DNA of 64,000 bases from Streptomyces sp. KMM 9044. GTDB taxonomy: Bacteria; Actinomycetota; Actinomycetes; Streptomycetales; Streptomycetaceae. Positions 42,926 to 51,954 of the stretch are shown here, one piece after another. The DNA lies in contig NZ_CP113910.1 in assembly GCF_024701375.2 (NCBI RefSeq), positions 4,960,001 to 5,024,000 on the forward strand. The letters run 5' to 3'. Position 1 is the stretch's first letter; every line of letters begins with the position of its first letter. The notes below the pieces were generated by a model. The model made no database searches. It saw nothing but the letters and a program-made list of their open reading frames with translations, and was not told the origin of the DNA. Made by a program: the position numbers and the translations under genes.

Positions 42926-43456
42926 CCGGGCCGCCGCGCTGACGTGCCCGAGCGCGCAGGGGTCGGCAGGGTCTTGGACCGATGTCCTGTCCGGTGCTTC
43001 CCCCGGCGACCCGTTCGCCGGGCAGGCCGTCGGGGCGGGGTCGGTGCGCTTGCCGGTCCGGCGGCGCGGAGACCGGGCGGAGAGGGGTCTGCCGACAGCG
43101 GGCCGCCGGGGGCATCGCTCCCCGCCGGGGGCGGGACCGGCCGCCGCCCCCGGCACGCCTGCGCGACGGACGTGAAGGGTCGGCCCCTGGTCGGTCCTGT
43201 GCCTGCGGTCCGGCCGTAGGACGGTCGTAGGCGACAACCTGCTGTGCGACGCGCAAGTGCTCACGCCCACAACTTGCTCCCGGCGGTGCCAGGTTGAGCC
43301 CCGCGCACGCCCGGGACCGGCAGCCCGCCGACACTCGGCACGAGCGTCGGCTCGCTCGACGGTGGGGCAGTCGGCGATGGCGGCCAGGCCCTGGCGGGCG
43401 GGGGCCGCCTTGATCAAGTAAAGAAACTCTGAACAGCTCACCCTGTCGCCGCAGGC
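42926..43456. other. Non-coding stretch of the degraded AICE
   Basis: About 530 bp without a supported gene, GC-rich with several short stems. Bases 43409-43442 are the inverted counterpart of 9791-9824. Downstream the reading jumps straight into the 3' part of the TraB-partner gene, so a GntR gene and the 5' part of that gene were deleted here. Confidence 0.55.
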
Positions 43457-43582
43457 GTGATGGTGCGGCCGGTGGAGCTGTTCGCCACCCCGTGGGCGCG
43501 GATCTTCAACGGGCAGCTCTCCGACGGCGTCGCCTACCGCGCCGCCCGCCTGGAGCTGTTCGCAGCGGAGGCCGCGCAGTGA
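43457..43582 (+). pseudogene. 3' fragment of TraB-partner gene
   Basis: VMVRPVELFATPWARIFNGQ, LSDGVAYRAARLELFAAEAA: near-identical to the last ~40 residues of the 8364 gene. The 5' part is missing. Its TGA overlaps the next GTG. Confidence 0.85.
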
Positions 43583-43770
43583 CCGGCTTCGGCACTCAGG
43601 GGCCGCAGCGGGAGCTGCATGCGCTGCGGCCCCTGGCGGGCACCGAGGGCAAGGCCACGTTCTCCGCGTCCGGTGCAGTGCTCGCCCGGCTCGGCCTGAC
43701 CCCGGCGGACGCGGCCGGGCTCGACCTGGCCGACGTGCTTCACCTGATACGCGCGACCGAGGGGGACTGA
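43579..43770 (+). CDS. Small hypothetical protein (63 aa) of the degraded AICE
   Basis: GTG start overlapping the previous stop; polar, ends LGLTPADAAGLDLADVLHLI. Lies between the TraB-partner fragment and traB, a position empty in AICE-1. Unrecognised. Confidence 0.55.
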   Translation: MTGFGTQGPQRELHALRPLAGTEGKATFSASGAVLARLGLTPADAAGLDLADVLHLIRATEGD

Positions 43771-43771
43771 C

Positions 43772-44372
43772 GTGGAGAACCTGACCGATCACTCGCCGCA
43801 GGTGTTGCTGGTCGTGGCCGTGCTGGTCAGTCTGACGCTGCTGCTGGTCGTGGTGCGCTACGCACGCGCCGACCGGGGCACGCGGGTCAGCATGCGGCAG
43901 GCCGTGCGGGTGCGCTGGGGCTGGGTGCGCCTGGCGCGGATGGCCGGGCTGACGGTCACCGACAAGACGCCGGGCCTGCTCGCGCAGCTCACCGCCCAGA
44001 AGGACAGTCCCGCCCCCGCGCCCCGGATACTGACTCCGAAGATCAAGGTCAAGCCGGACCGGTTCGGCGTGATCGTCCGGGCCAGGCCCCTGCCGCAGGT
44101 CGGGCTGGAGGAGTACCAGAAGGCGGCACGCTTCCTGGCCGACGCCTGGCGGTGCACGCGGGTCTCCGTCCTGCCGGACGGCCCCGGCAAGGTAGTGATC
44201 CGTGTCGTGCGCTCCGACCCGCTGACCACGCCGACCAAGCACCGGCCCACCGGCCACCCGCCGGAGGATGTCGCGCGCCGGGAACTGGGTGTGGACGAGT
44301 ACGCCGCACCAGTGTGCGTGTCCCTGGCCAACGTGCCCGGGGTGACCGTGGCCGGCACACCCGGCGCGGTTC
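43772..44372 (+). pseudogene. traB: 5' fragment of TraB-like translocase cut inside Walker A
   Basis: About 200 residues closely matching the AICE-1 TraB (TRVSMRQAVRVRWGWVRLAR, VGLEEYQKAARFLADAWRCT). It ends within the P-loop: where AICE-1 has AGVPGAGKTS this copy has AGTPGA and then diverges. From ~44373 the DNA belongs to a glycosidase gene on the other strand. Confidence 0.9.
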
Positions 44373-47026
44373 AGACCAACGTGTCCCGGGGTCCCCGTCG
44401 TTCGCCGTCGAGGCGGGGAAGTCGGGCGTCTCTTCGGCCGAGGAGGTCGCCGTGCCGGTACGGGCCAGGTCGGGGCCTGCGGTGCGCGGGACGGCGTTGA
44501 CCGTCAGGGGCCGGGTCGCCCCGCCGAATCCGAGCCGCACCTCGTACGACCGGGTCGGTGTCCCCGGCGCCACCGTCACCTCGACCGGCACCTCCACGGG
44601 CGTGCCGCGCGGGACGGTCGGGGTGTTCTTCGGGATGCCCACCTTCACGCCCTTCGGCGCCTCGACGGTCACCTTGCCGCGCACCTCCCCGGGCAGCAGC
44701 GAGCCCAGTGTGGCCGTCAGCCGGCGGGTGCCGCCGATGTCGGTGTCCAGGGTTCCGTCCGCGAGGTCCGGCAGCTTCAGTGAGGCGTCGGGCTCGTCCG
44801 TGAACCACGGCACGACGTGCCGTACCCGGGAGGCGTCCGTGCCGGTGACGCGGACGGCGCCGGCCGGGCCGTCCACCCGCAGCTCGGTGGCGCCGGACGC
44901 GGCCAGTGTGCCCAGGCTGCGCCAGCCCGCGCCCGGGGCGTGGATCTCGACGGTCCCCGCGGTGCCTGGCTCGGCCAGGACCGTCACCGTGCTCAGGTCC
45001 CGGACCCGCGGCAGCTGGAGCACGCCGTCGTCCGTCCGGCCGCCGGACCCGGCGGTCGCCTCGCGGCCGATGCCCGCCCAGGTCTCGTACGCGTTCCGCG
45101 CCCGGTCCAGGAACGGGTCCAGGACGCCCTTGCCGACCGTCACCCGGGCCGGCTTCAGTCCCGCCCGCTGCCCGGCCAGCTTCCGGTACGCGGTCCAGGC
45201 GGCGCCCGCGTCGTCGGACTCCTGCGCGCGCAGCATGTCCAGCGCGGTGATCCCGGCCTCCCCGTACCGGGCCAGCCGGCCGGCCCAGGGGGCGACCTCG
45301 GTGGCGAGGGAGGCGGTGCGCGGGTGGCCGGCCAGGGTGTCGGGCAGTTCACGCAGTACCGTGAAGGCCGCGCGCAGCCGCTTCTCGGCCGCGCGGCCGT
45401 CGTCGCCGCCGGCGTCCGCGCGGGTCCGCCAGAACTCCTTCAGCAACGGCCGCAGGTACGCCGACTCCTCGGCGCCGAGGACCGAGGACGCGTCGTTGCC
45501 CGCCAGCGTGGACAGCGCCTCGTCCAGCTCGGGGTCGCCGCCCGCGAGATCCGCGATCGCGGCCCGCCAGGACTCCTGGGGGTGGTAGTCGCGCGGGTTC
45601 CACGCGAAGTCGGTGGCCGTGAACAGGGGGATGCGGGACGCCTCGGGCTGCTCCATCGCGTTCGAGAGGAGGGCGGCCGAACCGGCGGCCACGGCGGGCT
45701 CGCGGCCCTGGTAGGGGCCGAGGAAGATCCGGCCGGGGGCGAAGTCGTTGACCGGGTAGTTGTCCATGGTCACCAGCGGGCGCGCGAACACCTGCCGTGC
45801 CTCGGCCAGGTCGCCGCCGGTGATGGTGCTCGGCACCACCCCGACCCCGGTCCACGCCACCTCCACCCCGGAGTCCAGGGCGTCCGAGAGGGCCCGCCGG
45901 TACTCGGTCGCCCCCTCCTCGTAGTACTCGGTCGGCATCAACGACAGCGCGGCGGAACCGGGGTGGCGGTCCGCCAGGTGGCGGGCCACCGCGTTCGCCA
46001 CGTACGCCTGGGCGCGTGCGGCGGCGTCCGGGCCGGAGCCGAAGAGGTCCGCGTCCGCGCCGCAGTGCCACTCGCTGTAGCTGACGTCCTGGAACTGCAG
46101 CTGGAAGTGGAAGGCGCGGAAGCCCAGTGCCCACATCGCGTCCAGCTTGCGGGTCAGCGCCCGCAGGTCGTTGTCCGAGGCGAAGCACATCGCCTGGCCC
46201 GGCGACACCGCCCAGCCGAGCGTGACGTGGTTGTTCCGGGCCCGCTCCGCCAGCTCCCGGAACTGGGCGCGCTGTCGGTCCGGATACGGCTCGCGCCAGC
46301 GGGCCTGCCGGTGGAGGTCGTCGCCGGACGCGTACAGGTACCGGTTCTGCTTGGTGCGGCCCATGAAGTCCAGCTGGTCCAGCCGCTGCCGGTGCGTCCA
46401 CGGGGTGCCGTAGAAGCCCTCGGTGATGCCGCGCACGGCGGTGCCCGGCCAGTCGCGTACGACGGCGGCGGTGAAGGTGCCGTCGGGGCGCAGGAGCTGC
46501 CGCAGCGTCTGGACGGCGTGGAACAGGCCGTCCTCGCCCGCCCCGGCGAGGGTGACCGCCTCCTCGACGACACTCAGCGTGTAGCCGCCGGAGGGAAGGG
46601 AACGGAGGTCCTGCTGGCGGGAGCCCGCCGGCCGGTCCGCGCCCATCCGCACCACGAGCGCCCCTGCGGGCACCTTGCCTCCGGGGCGGTGAACCGGCGT
46701 GCGCCGGCTTCCCGCAGTAGCTCCCGCAGGGCGGCGACGGCACGGGGGTCGGCCGACGGGTCGGCGGTCAGCGCGACCTCGGCGGTCACCGCGACCGGGG
46801 CGCCGTCGGCCCGCAGGGACTGGGGGCGGGGCCAGACGGCCAGGCCCGCCTCGGCCCGGTCGGGAACGGGGGACGCGGTCGTCCCGGGAACGGACGGCGC
46901 CGCCACCGATACGGGCGCGACGCCCAGAGTTCCGGCGACGACCGCGAACGCGAGAGCGACCGCGCTCTTCCCGCGCCGTAGCTGCAAGGTTCCTCCCGGG
47001 GAGGCGGAACTGTCCTGATCATCCAT
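44373..47026 (-). pseudogene. GH84-like secreted beta-N-acetylglucosaminidase, frameshifted and 3'-truncated
   Basis: From ATG 47026 a signal-like segment (KSAVALAFAVVAGTLGVAPV) and the pre-catalytic domain (LAVWPRPQSLRADGAPVAVT) run to RRFTAPE; there the frame is lost and the protein continues from KVPAGALVVRMGADRPAG near 46680 in another frame, consistent with a single-base indel. The catalytic barrel begins GITEGFYGTPWTHRQRLDQL. The usual GH84 Asp-Asp pair appears as FHFQLQFQDVSYSEW, with only the second Asp. A C-terminal F5/8-type domain starts SSAEETPDFPASTANDGDPG and is cut at TRWS by the AICE junction. Not expected to be functional. Confidence 0.85.
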
Positions 47027-47031
47027 TGGTA

Positions 47032-47061
47032 CGCCCGGAGCCCACCATTGTGCTCCGGGCG
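47032..47061. terminator. Hairpin upstream of the GH84-like gene
   Basis: Perfect stem CGCCCGGAG / CTCCGGGCG with a 12-nt loop directly before the pseudogene ATG. Could be a terminator or an operator. The rest of the gap to 47246 shows nothing definite. Confidence 0.45.
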
Positions 47062-47246
47062 TGTCAACGGGAGTGGCCGTTGTGGCGGGTTTGTCCGCAT
47101 GCGAGGCGTGGGAACGGGAACACCATGTGAGCAGGAGCACGTTGTACGGATTGGGATGCCTGCCTTCGCGTCCGCTGGGTAGGGGCAGCGAGGAACGCGC
47201 CGAACGGCGCATCCGTACACGAACCGTAACGACGAGGAGGCCCTCC

Positions 47247-47546
47247 GTGGCTGCTGCACCCGCGTTCCTTCTGGCTCCGCCCATGTCCAAACCCGGGGCG
47301 GAGCCGTCCGCCGCCTTCGAAGACCTGCACAGCGCGGAGGCCGAGGGCCTGCAGGCCTGCGTCTTCAGCGCGGAGGGTCCGTGCGCGGGGGTCCCGCTCA
47401 CCAGCGAGCCCCCGCTGCTCGACGCCGAACCCCTCACCAGCGAGCCCCCGCTGGCCGACGCCGCCCCCCTGACCAGTGAGTCCGATGCCGCCATGGACGC
47501 CACCGGACTCGACTCCTTCCCGGCGCAGTACGTCCCGGAGCCCTAG
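47247..47546 (+). CDS. Repeat-containing small protein (99 aa) coupled to malQ
   Basis: GTG 47247 has GAGGAGG six nt upstream. The peptide has an alanine/proline-rich start (VAAAPAFLLAPPMSKPG), a middle with EGLQACVFSAEGPCAG, and then three repeats of the form PLTSEPPLLDAE, PLTSEPPLADAA, PLTSESDAA, ending DSFPAQYVPEP. Acidic, low complexity, no membrane segment. The stop overlaps malQ GTG (TAGTG). Repeats of this sort occur in RiPP precursors and in intrinsically disordered proteins; I recognise neither family. Confidence 0.6.
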   Translation: MAAAPAFLLAPPMSKPGAEPSAAFEDLHSAEAEGLQACVFSAEGPCAGVPLTSEPPLLDAEPLTSEPPLADAAPLTSESDAAMDATGLDSFPAQYVPEP

Positions 47547-49804
47547 TGGCCGCGCCCGGACCGGCCGAGCCGCCCTCCGCCCCCTCCGAGCTTCCCGGGC
47601 CGTCGGCCGGGCCGCCCTCCGGCCCCTCGGAAGACCTCTCCCGGCTCGCCGCCCTGTACGGCGTCGCCACCTCCTACAACCCCTCGCCGGACCGTACGGT
47701 CGCCGTCTCGGTCACCGCCGTCACCCTCGCCCTGGCCGCCCTCGGAGTGGACACGGGGACCCCCGAGGCCGTCCGCGACGCGCTCGTCGCCCGCGAGCGG
47801 GAACTGGCCGAGCGGCTGCTGCCGCCCACCGCGGTCGGCTGGGGCGCCGGTACGCCGCCCGCTCTGGGCGCGCTCCCCGAGGGCACCCGGTTGCTCGTGC
47901 GCACCGAGCAGGGTGAGACCCGCGTCTCGGCCGCGGACCTCCCGCCCGGCGTGCACCGGGTGAGAGCCACCGCGCCCGACGGCCGCACCGGCGAGGCCCA
48001 CCTGATCGTCGCCCCGCCCCGGCTGCCCGCGCCCCCGGCCCGTTCGTGCGGGCTTCTCGTCCAGCTGTACTCGCTCCTCTCCCGCCGCTCCTGGGGCATG
48101 GGCGACCTCGCTGACCTCGGCGAACTCGCCGCCTGGGCCGGACGCGCCCTCGGCGCCGGATTCGTCCAGATCAACCCGCTGCACGCGGCCGTCCCCGGCA
48201 CTCCGACCGACCCGTCCCCGTACCGTCCCTCCTCCCGACGCTTCCCGGACCCGGTGCACCTGCGGATCGAGGACGTTCCGGAGTTCGCGTACGTGGGGGC
48301 CGGGGAGGCAGTCGAGGGCCGGGCCCGGACGGGGGGCCGGATGCCGGAACTGCTCCGGCGGGCCGCAGAGCTGCGCGAGGCGGTGCTGGACAAGGGCGCG
48401 CTGATCGACCGGGACGCCGTCTGGGCGACCAAGAAGGCCGCACTCGAAGCAGTGGTGGACGAGGTGCCGCTCGGCCCCGGCCGCCGCGCCGCCTACGGAG
48501 ACTTCCTCGCCGAACAGGGCCAGGCCCTGGAGGACCACGCCACCTGGTGCGCGCTCGCCGAGGTGCACGGCCCCGACTGGCACGGCTGGCCGGCCGGACT
48601 GCGCGACCCGCGCTCGCCCGAGACCGCGCGGGCCCGCCGCGAGCTGATGGCCCGCGTCGACTTCCACTCCCGGCTGGCCTGGCTCACCGACACCCAGCTC
48701 AGGGCGGCCCAGCAGGCCGCGCGCGAGGCCGGGATGCCGCTCGGGATCGTCCACGACCTCGCGGTCGGCGTGCACCCCGAGGGCTCCGACGCCTGGGCCC
48801 AGCAGGACGTCCTCGCCGCCGGCATGTCGGTCGGCGCGCCCCCTGACGCGTTCAACGCGCGCGGCCAGGACTGGGGCCTGCCGCCCTGGCGCCCCGACCG
48901 GCTCGCCGCCTGTGGCTACGCGCCGTTCCGCGCCCTGCTCCAGGCCCTGTTCCGGTACGCGGGCGCCCTGCGCATCGACCACGTCATGGGGCTGTTCCGG
49001 CTCTGGTGGGTGTCCCGGGGGCAGCCGCCCACCGAGGGCACGTACGTCCGCTACGACGCCGAGGCGATGCTCGCCGTCCTCGTCCTGGAGGCCTCCCGCG
49101 CCGGGGCTGCGGTGATCGGCGAGGACCTGGGCACGGTCGAGCCCGGCGTACGCGAGGCGCTGCGCGCACGCGGGGTGTACGGGACGTCGGTGCTCTGGTT
49201 CGAACGGGCCTGGGAGGGCGACCGCCGGCCGCTGCCTCCGGAGACCTGGCGCGCCGACTGCCTGGCCACCGTCACCACCCACGACCTGCCGCCCACCGCG
49301 TCCCGCCTCACCGGCGAACACGTCGAGCTCCGCGACGGCCTCGGCCTGCTCACCCGCCCCCTGGCGGAGGAGCGCGCGGAGGCCGCCGCCGACACGGCGG
49401 AGTGGCTGGACCTGCTGACCGAACTGGGCCTGCTGCACGGCCCCGGCGGCCCGGTGGGCCCCGGCGGCCCCGGCACGGGGGGCGCCGTCACCACGGGGGA
49501 GGAGGCACGCGTCCAGGCCGTCCACCGCTACCTGCTGCGCACCCCCGCCCGGATGATCGGCGTCTGGCTCCCCGACGGTGTCGGCGACCGGCGCCCGCAG
49601 AACCTCCCCGGAACCTGGGACCAGTACCCGAACTGGCGCCTGCCGATCGCCGACGCGCGGGGCCGCCCGATGACCCTGGAGGACCTGACGACGTCCCCGA
49701 GGCTGCACGCGCTGCTCGACGTGGTCCGTATCCGCACCGACCGGCCGGAGGGGACAGGGGGAGCCCTGAGACGGAACGGGCGGGGCACGGAGCCGGACGG
49801 GTGA
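47546..49804 (+). CDS. malQ: 4-alpha-glucanotransferase (amylomaltase, GH77)
   Basis: 752 residues from GTG 47546. Transfers glucan chains between maltodextrins in the cytoplasm (glycogen/maltose metabolism). GH77 features: SLLSRRSWGMGDLADL, RIDHVMGLFRLWW (nucleophile Asp), GEDLGTVEPGVREAL (acid/base Glu), TTHDLPPTASRLTG (third Asp), and an N-terminal extension typical of actinobacterial MalQ. A glycine-rich insert (PGGPVGPGGPGTGG) lies near residue 640. Complete; apparently co-translated with the repeat protein before it. Confidence 0.94.
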   Translation: MAAPGPAEPPSAPSELPGPSAGPPSGPSEDLSRLAALYGVATSYNPSPDRTVAVSVTAVTLALAALGVDTGTPEAVRDALVARERELAERLLPPTAVGWGAGTPPALGALPEGTRLLVRTEQGETRVSAADLPPGVHRVRATAPDGRTGEAHLIVAPPRLPAPPARSCGLLVQLYSLLSRRSWGMGDLADLGELAAWAGRALGAGFVQINPLHAAVPGTPTDPSPYRPSSRRFPDPVHLRIEDVPEFAYVGAGEAVEGRARTGGRMPELLRRAAELREAVLDKGALIDRDAVWATKKAALEAVVDEVPLGPGRRAAYGDFLAEQGQALEDHATWCALAEVHGPDWHGWPAGLRDPRSPETARARRELMARVDFHSRLAWLTDTQLRAAQQAAREAGMPLGIVHDLAVGVHPEGSDAWAQQDVLAAGMSVGAPPDAFNARGQDWGLPPWRPDRLAACGYAPFRALLQALFRYAGALRIDHVMGLFRLWWVSRGQPPTEGTYVRYDAEAMLAVLVLEASRAGAAVIGEDLGTVEPGVREALRARGVYGTSVLWFERAWEGDRRPLPPETWRADCLATVTTHDLPPTASRLTGEHVELRDGLGLLTRPLAEERAEAAADTAEWLDLLTELGLLHGPGGPVGPGGPGTGGAVTTGEEARVQAVHRYLLRTPARMIGVWLPDGVGDRRPQNLPGTWDQYPNWRLPIADARGRPMTLEDLTTSPRLHALLDVVRIRTDRPEGTGGALRRNGRGTEPDG

Positions 49805-49911
49805 GAGACGCGGGGGCGAAACGCCGCATACCTGGGCAGGTGCGTGCCGGCCGGAGTCTCGTGAACCACCCCGGGCGCGCGGGCCCCAGGGCTGTTCGCT
49901 ACGTTGGCACC

Positions 49912-50187
49912 GTGGACAAGACGAACGCCCTGCGCGCCGGCGCCCTGGCAGCCGGTACGACGCTGATGATGCTGCTCATGACGTCCCCCGCGCTCGCGCT
50001 CACCCGCGACGACGGCGACGACCCCGGCACGGGCCTGAGCGTGATCGAGACGCTGGGCCTGTACGTCGTGGCCCCGATCGTGCTCTTCCTGGTCATCGCC
50101 GGCCTGGTGATGGTCCTCGACAAGTCGCACAAGAAGAAGGACACGACCAGCTCCAACATCAGGATCAAGGCCGACGCCAGGGCCTGA
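49912..50187 (+). CDS. Small membrane protein (91 aa)
   Basis: GTG start. A cleavable-looking or anchoring hydrophobic segment (AGTTLMMLLMTSPALALT), a second helix (LGLYVVAPIVLFLVIAGLVM) and a lysine-rich cytoplasmic tail (DKSHKKKD). Typical Streptomyces small membrane protein of unknown function; followed by a strong terminator. Confidence 0.7.
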   Translation: MDKTNALRAGALAAGTTLMMLLMTSPALALTRDDGDDPGTGLSVIETLGLYVVAPIVLFLVIAGLVMVLDKSHKKKDTTSSNIRIKADARA

Positions 50188-50213
50188 CCCGGCCGTCGTC
50201 CCGCACTCTTCCC

Positions 50214-50271
50214 GAAGGCGCCGCCCCTGCCCGTACCCGCGTTCCGCGGTACGGGCAGGGGCGGCGCCTTC
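50214..50271. terminator. Strong bidirectional terminator
   Basis: A 24-bp perfect stem (50214-50237 with 50248-50271; core GCCGCCCCTGCCCG / CGGGCAGGGGCGGC) and a 10-nt loop between convergent genes. Confidence 0.9.
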
Positions 50272-50296
50272 GGCGTGCGCGGTCCTTCCTGCGGCC

Positions 50297-50842
50297 CTAC
50301 GGCTCTGAACGCTCGGTCGCGAGGAGCAGTTCGCGGAGCAGGCCGGTGAGCTGCCGTGCGCGGTCCGGGGGAAGGGCGGCCAGGGCCTCGGTCTGGACGG
50401 CGAGACCCGCGCCGACCGCCTGGTCGACGACGGTGAGCCCCTGTTCGGTGAGGGTCACGCGCAGGCCCCGGCGGTCGTGGGGGTCGGGGGAGCGGTGCAG
50501 CAGCCCCGCGCGCTCCAGCTTGTCGAGGCGGCCGGTCATTCCGCCGGTGGTGAGCATCAGGGTGCCGGAGAGCTGACGGGGCGAGAGCGTGTAGGGCTCA
50601 CCGGCGCGGCGCAGCGTGGCGAGGACGTCGAACTCGCCCCGGGCGATGCCGTGCCGCGCGTACGTCTTCTCGGTGCGGTCGCCCATGGCACGCGAGATCC
50701 GGTGGACGCGGCCGAAGACCTCCATGGCGGTGGTGTCGAGATCGGGCCGGACGCCGGCCCACTGCTCGACGATCGCGTCCACGGGGTCCTTGTGGTCTCT
50801 GCCGTCCGTGCCGTCCATGCGCTGCTCGGGGCGTGCGTTCAT
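50297..50842 (-). CDS. MarR-family transcriptional regulator
   Basis: About 181 residues from ATG 50842 (other starts at 50878 or 50821 possible). Winged helix with RGEFDVLATLRRAGEPYTLS, PRQLSGTLMLTTGGMTGRLD, KLERAGLLHRSPDPHDRRGL (the DxRxxxxxLT wing). It is divergent from the EamA exporter; a perfect 14-bp inverted repeat between them is the probable operator. Confidence 0.88.
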   Translation of the reverse strand: MNARPEQRMDGTDGRDHKDPVDAIVEQWAGVRPDLDTTAMEVFGRVHRISRAMGDRTEKTYARHGIARGEFDVLATLRRAGEPYTLSPRQLSGTLMLTTGGMTGRLDKLERAGLLHRSPDPHDRRGLRVTLTEQGLTVVDQAVGAGLAVQTEALAALPPDRARQLTGLLRELLLATERSEP

Positions 50843-50890
50843 GGCGTCGAGTATCGGCCGGTCCTCACTCTCCCGCAAGAAAGAAGCTTG

Positions 50891-50924
50891 ATGGTAAGTA
50901 GCTTGCTGTTAAGCTACTTACCAT
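50891..50924. promoter_or_regulatory. MarR operator: perfect 14-bp inverted repeat
   Basis: ATGGTAAGTAGCTT, 6-nt spacer GCTGTT, AAGCTACTTACCAT. It lies midway between divergent marR-like and eamA-like genes and is AT-rich relative to its surroundings. Size and symmetry fit a MarR dimer site repressing both genes. Confidence 0.75.
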
Positions 50925-50952
50925 TGACCTGATGAAAGGGGTGCCCCGGGCC

Positions 50953-51900
50953 ATGACCGCAACCCGATCCGCGCCGGCGGGAAAGCGGGCGACGGGTCTG
51001 ATCCTGCTCACCGCCGTGGCACCCGTCTCCTGGGGCACCACGTACGCCGTCACCACCGAACTGCTCCCGCCGGACCGCCCCCTCTTCACCGGCCTGATGC
51101 GCGCCCTGCCCGCCGGACTGCTGCTGCTCGCACTGGCCAGGGTGCTGCCGAGGGGGGTGTGGTGGTGGAAGGCGGCGGCGCTCGGCGCGCTGAACATCGG
51201 GGCGTTCTTCCCGCTGCTGTTCCTCTCCGCGTACCGTCTGCCCGGCGGCCTGGCGGCGGTGGTCGGCTCGGTGGGCCCGTTGTTCGTGGTCGGCCTCGCG
51301 GCGCCGCTGCTGGGCCAACGCCCGACCGTACGCACGCTGCTCGCGGGGGTGGTGGCCGCGCTCGGGGTGAGCCTGGTCGTCCTGAAGGCGGCGGGGGCGC
51401 TCGACCCCCTCGGAGTGGCGGCGGCGCTCGCCTCCGTGGCGTCCATGTCCACCGGCACGGTGCTGACGAAACGCTGGGGACGCCCGGAGGGCGTGGGTCC
51501 CCTCGCCCTGGCCGGCTGGCAGTTGACCGCGGGCGGCCTGCTCGTCGCCCCGCTCGCCCTGCTGGTCGAGGGTGCCCCGCCGGCCCTGGCCGCCCCGGCG
51601 GTCGGCGGCTACCTCTACCTGGCCCTCGCGAACACGGCCCTCGCGTACTGCCTCTGGTTCCGGGGCATGGGCCACCTCACCGCCACCCAGGTCACCTTCC
51701 TGGGCCCCCTCTCACCCCTGACCGCGGCCGTACTCGGCTGGGCAGCCCTGGACGAAACCCTCACTCCACTCCAACTGACAGGCATGGCACTGGCGTTCGG
51801 CGCGACGGTGACGGGCCAGCTCGCGCCGGCGCCCCGGCTGAAGGCCTCCTGGCGCACGGGGGCGGCGTCGGAGATCGGCTCAGGTGCCTCGAAGGACTGA
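50953..51900 (+). CDS. EamA/DMT-superfamily exporter
   Basis: Ten predicted membrane helices in two EamA halves (VAPVSWGTTYAVTTELLPPD, LGALNIGAFFPLLFLSAYRL, LANTALAYCLWFRGMGHLTA). ATG 50953 has AAAGGGG upstream; ATG 50932 is possible. Probably exports a small metabolite or drug, controlled by the divergent MarR protein. Confidence 0.87.
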   Translation: MTATRSAPAGKRATGLILLTAVAPVSWGTTYAVTTELLPPDRPLFTGLMRALPAGLLLLALARVLPRGVWWWKAAALGALNIGAFFPLLFLSAYRLPGGLAAVVGSVGPLFVVGLAAPLLGQRPTVRTLLAGVVAALGVSLVVLKAAGALDPLGVAAALASVASMSTGTVLTKRWGRPEGVGPLALAGWQLTAGGLLVAPLALLVEGAPPALAAPAVGGYLYLALANTALAYCLWFRGMGHLTATQVTFLGPLSPLTAAVLGWAALDETLTPLQLTGMALAFGATVTGQLAPAPRLKASWRTGAASEIGSGASKD

Positions 51901-51954
51901 AGGAACACCAGGGGCACCCGGCACGGCACCGGACGCCCCTGGCACTCGTACGGG

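Noticed and set aside
42281..44257. 658-residue ORF on the - strand
   Set aside because: Antisense to VapBC and traB fragments; composition artefact.
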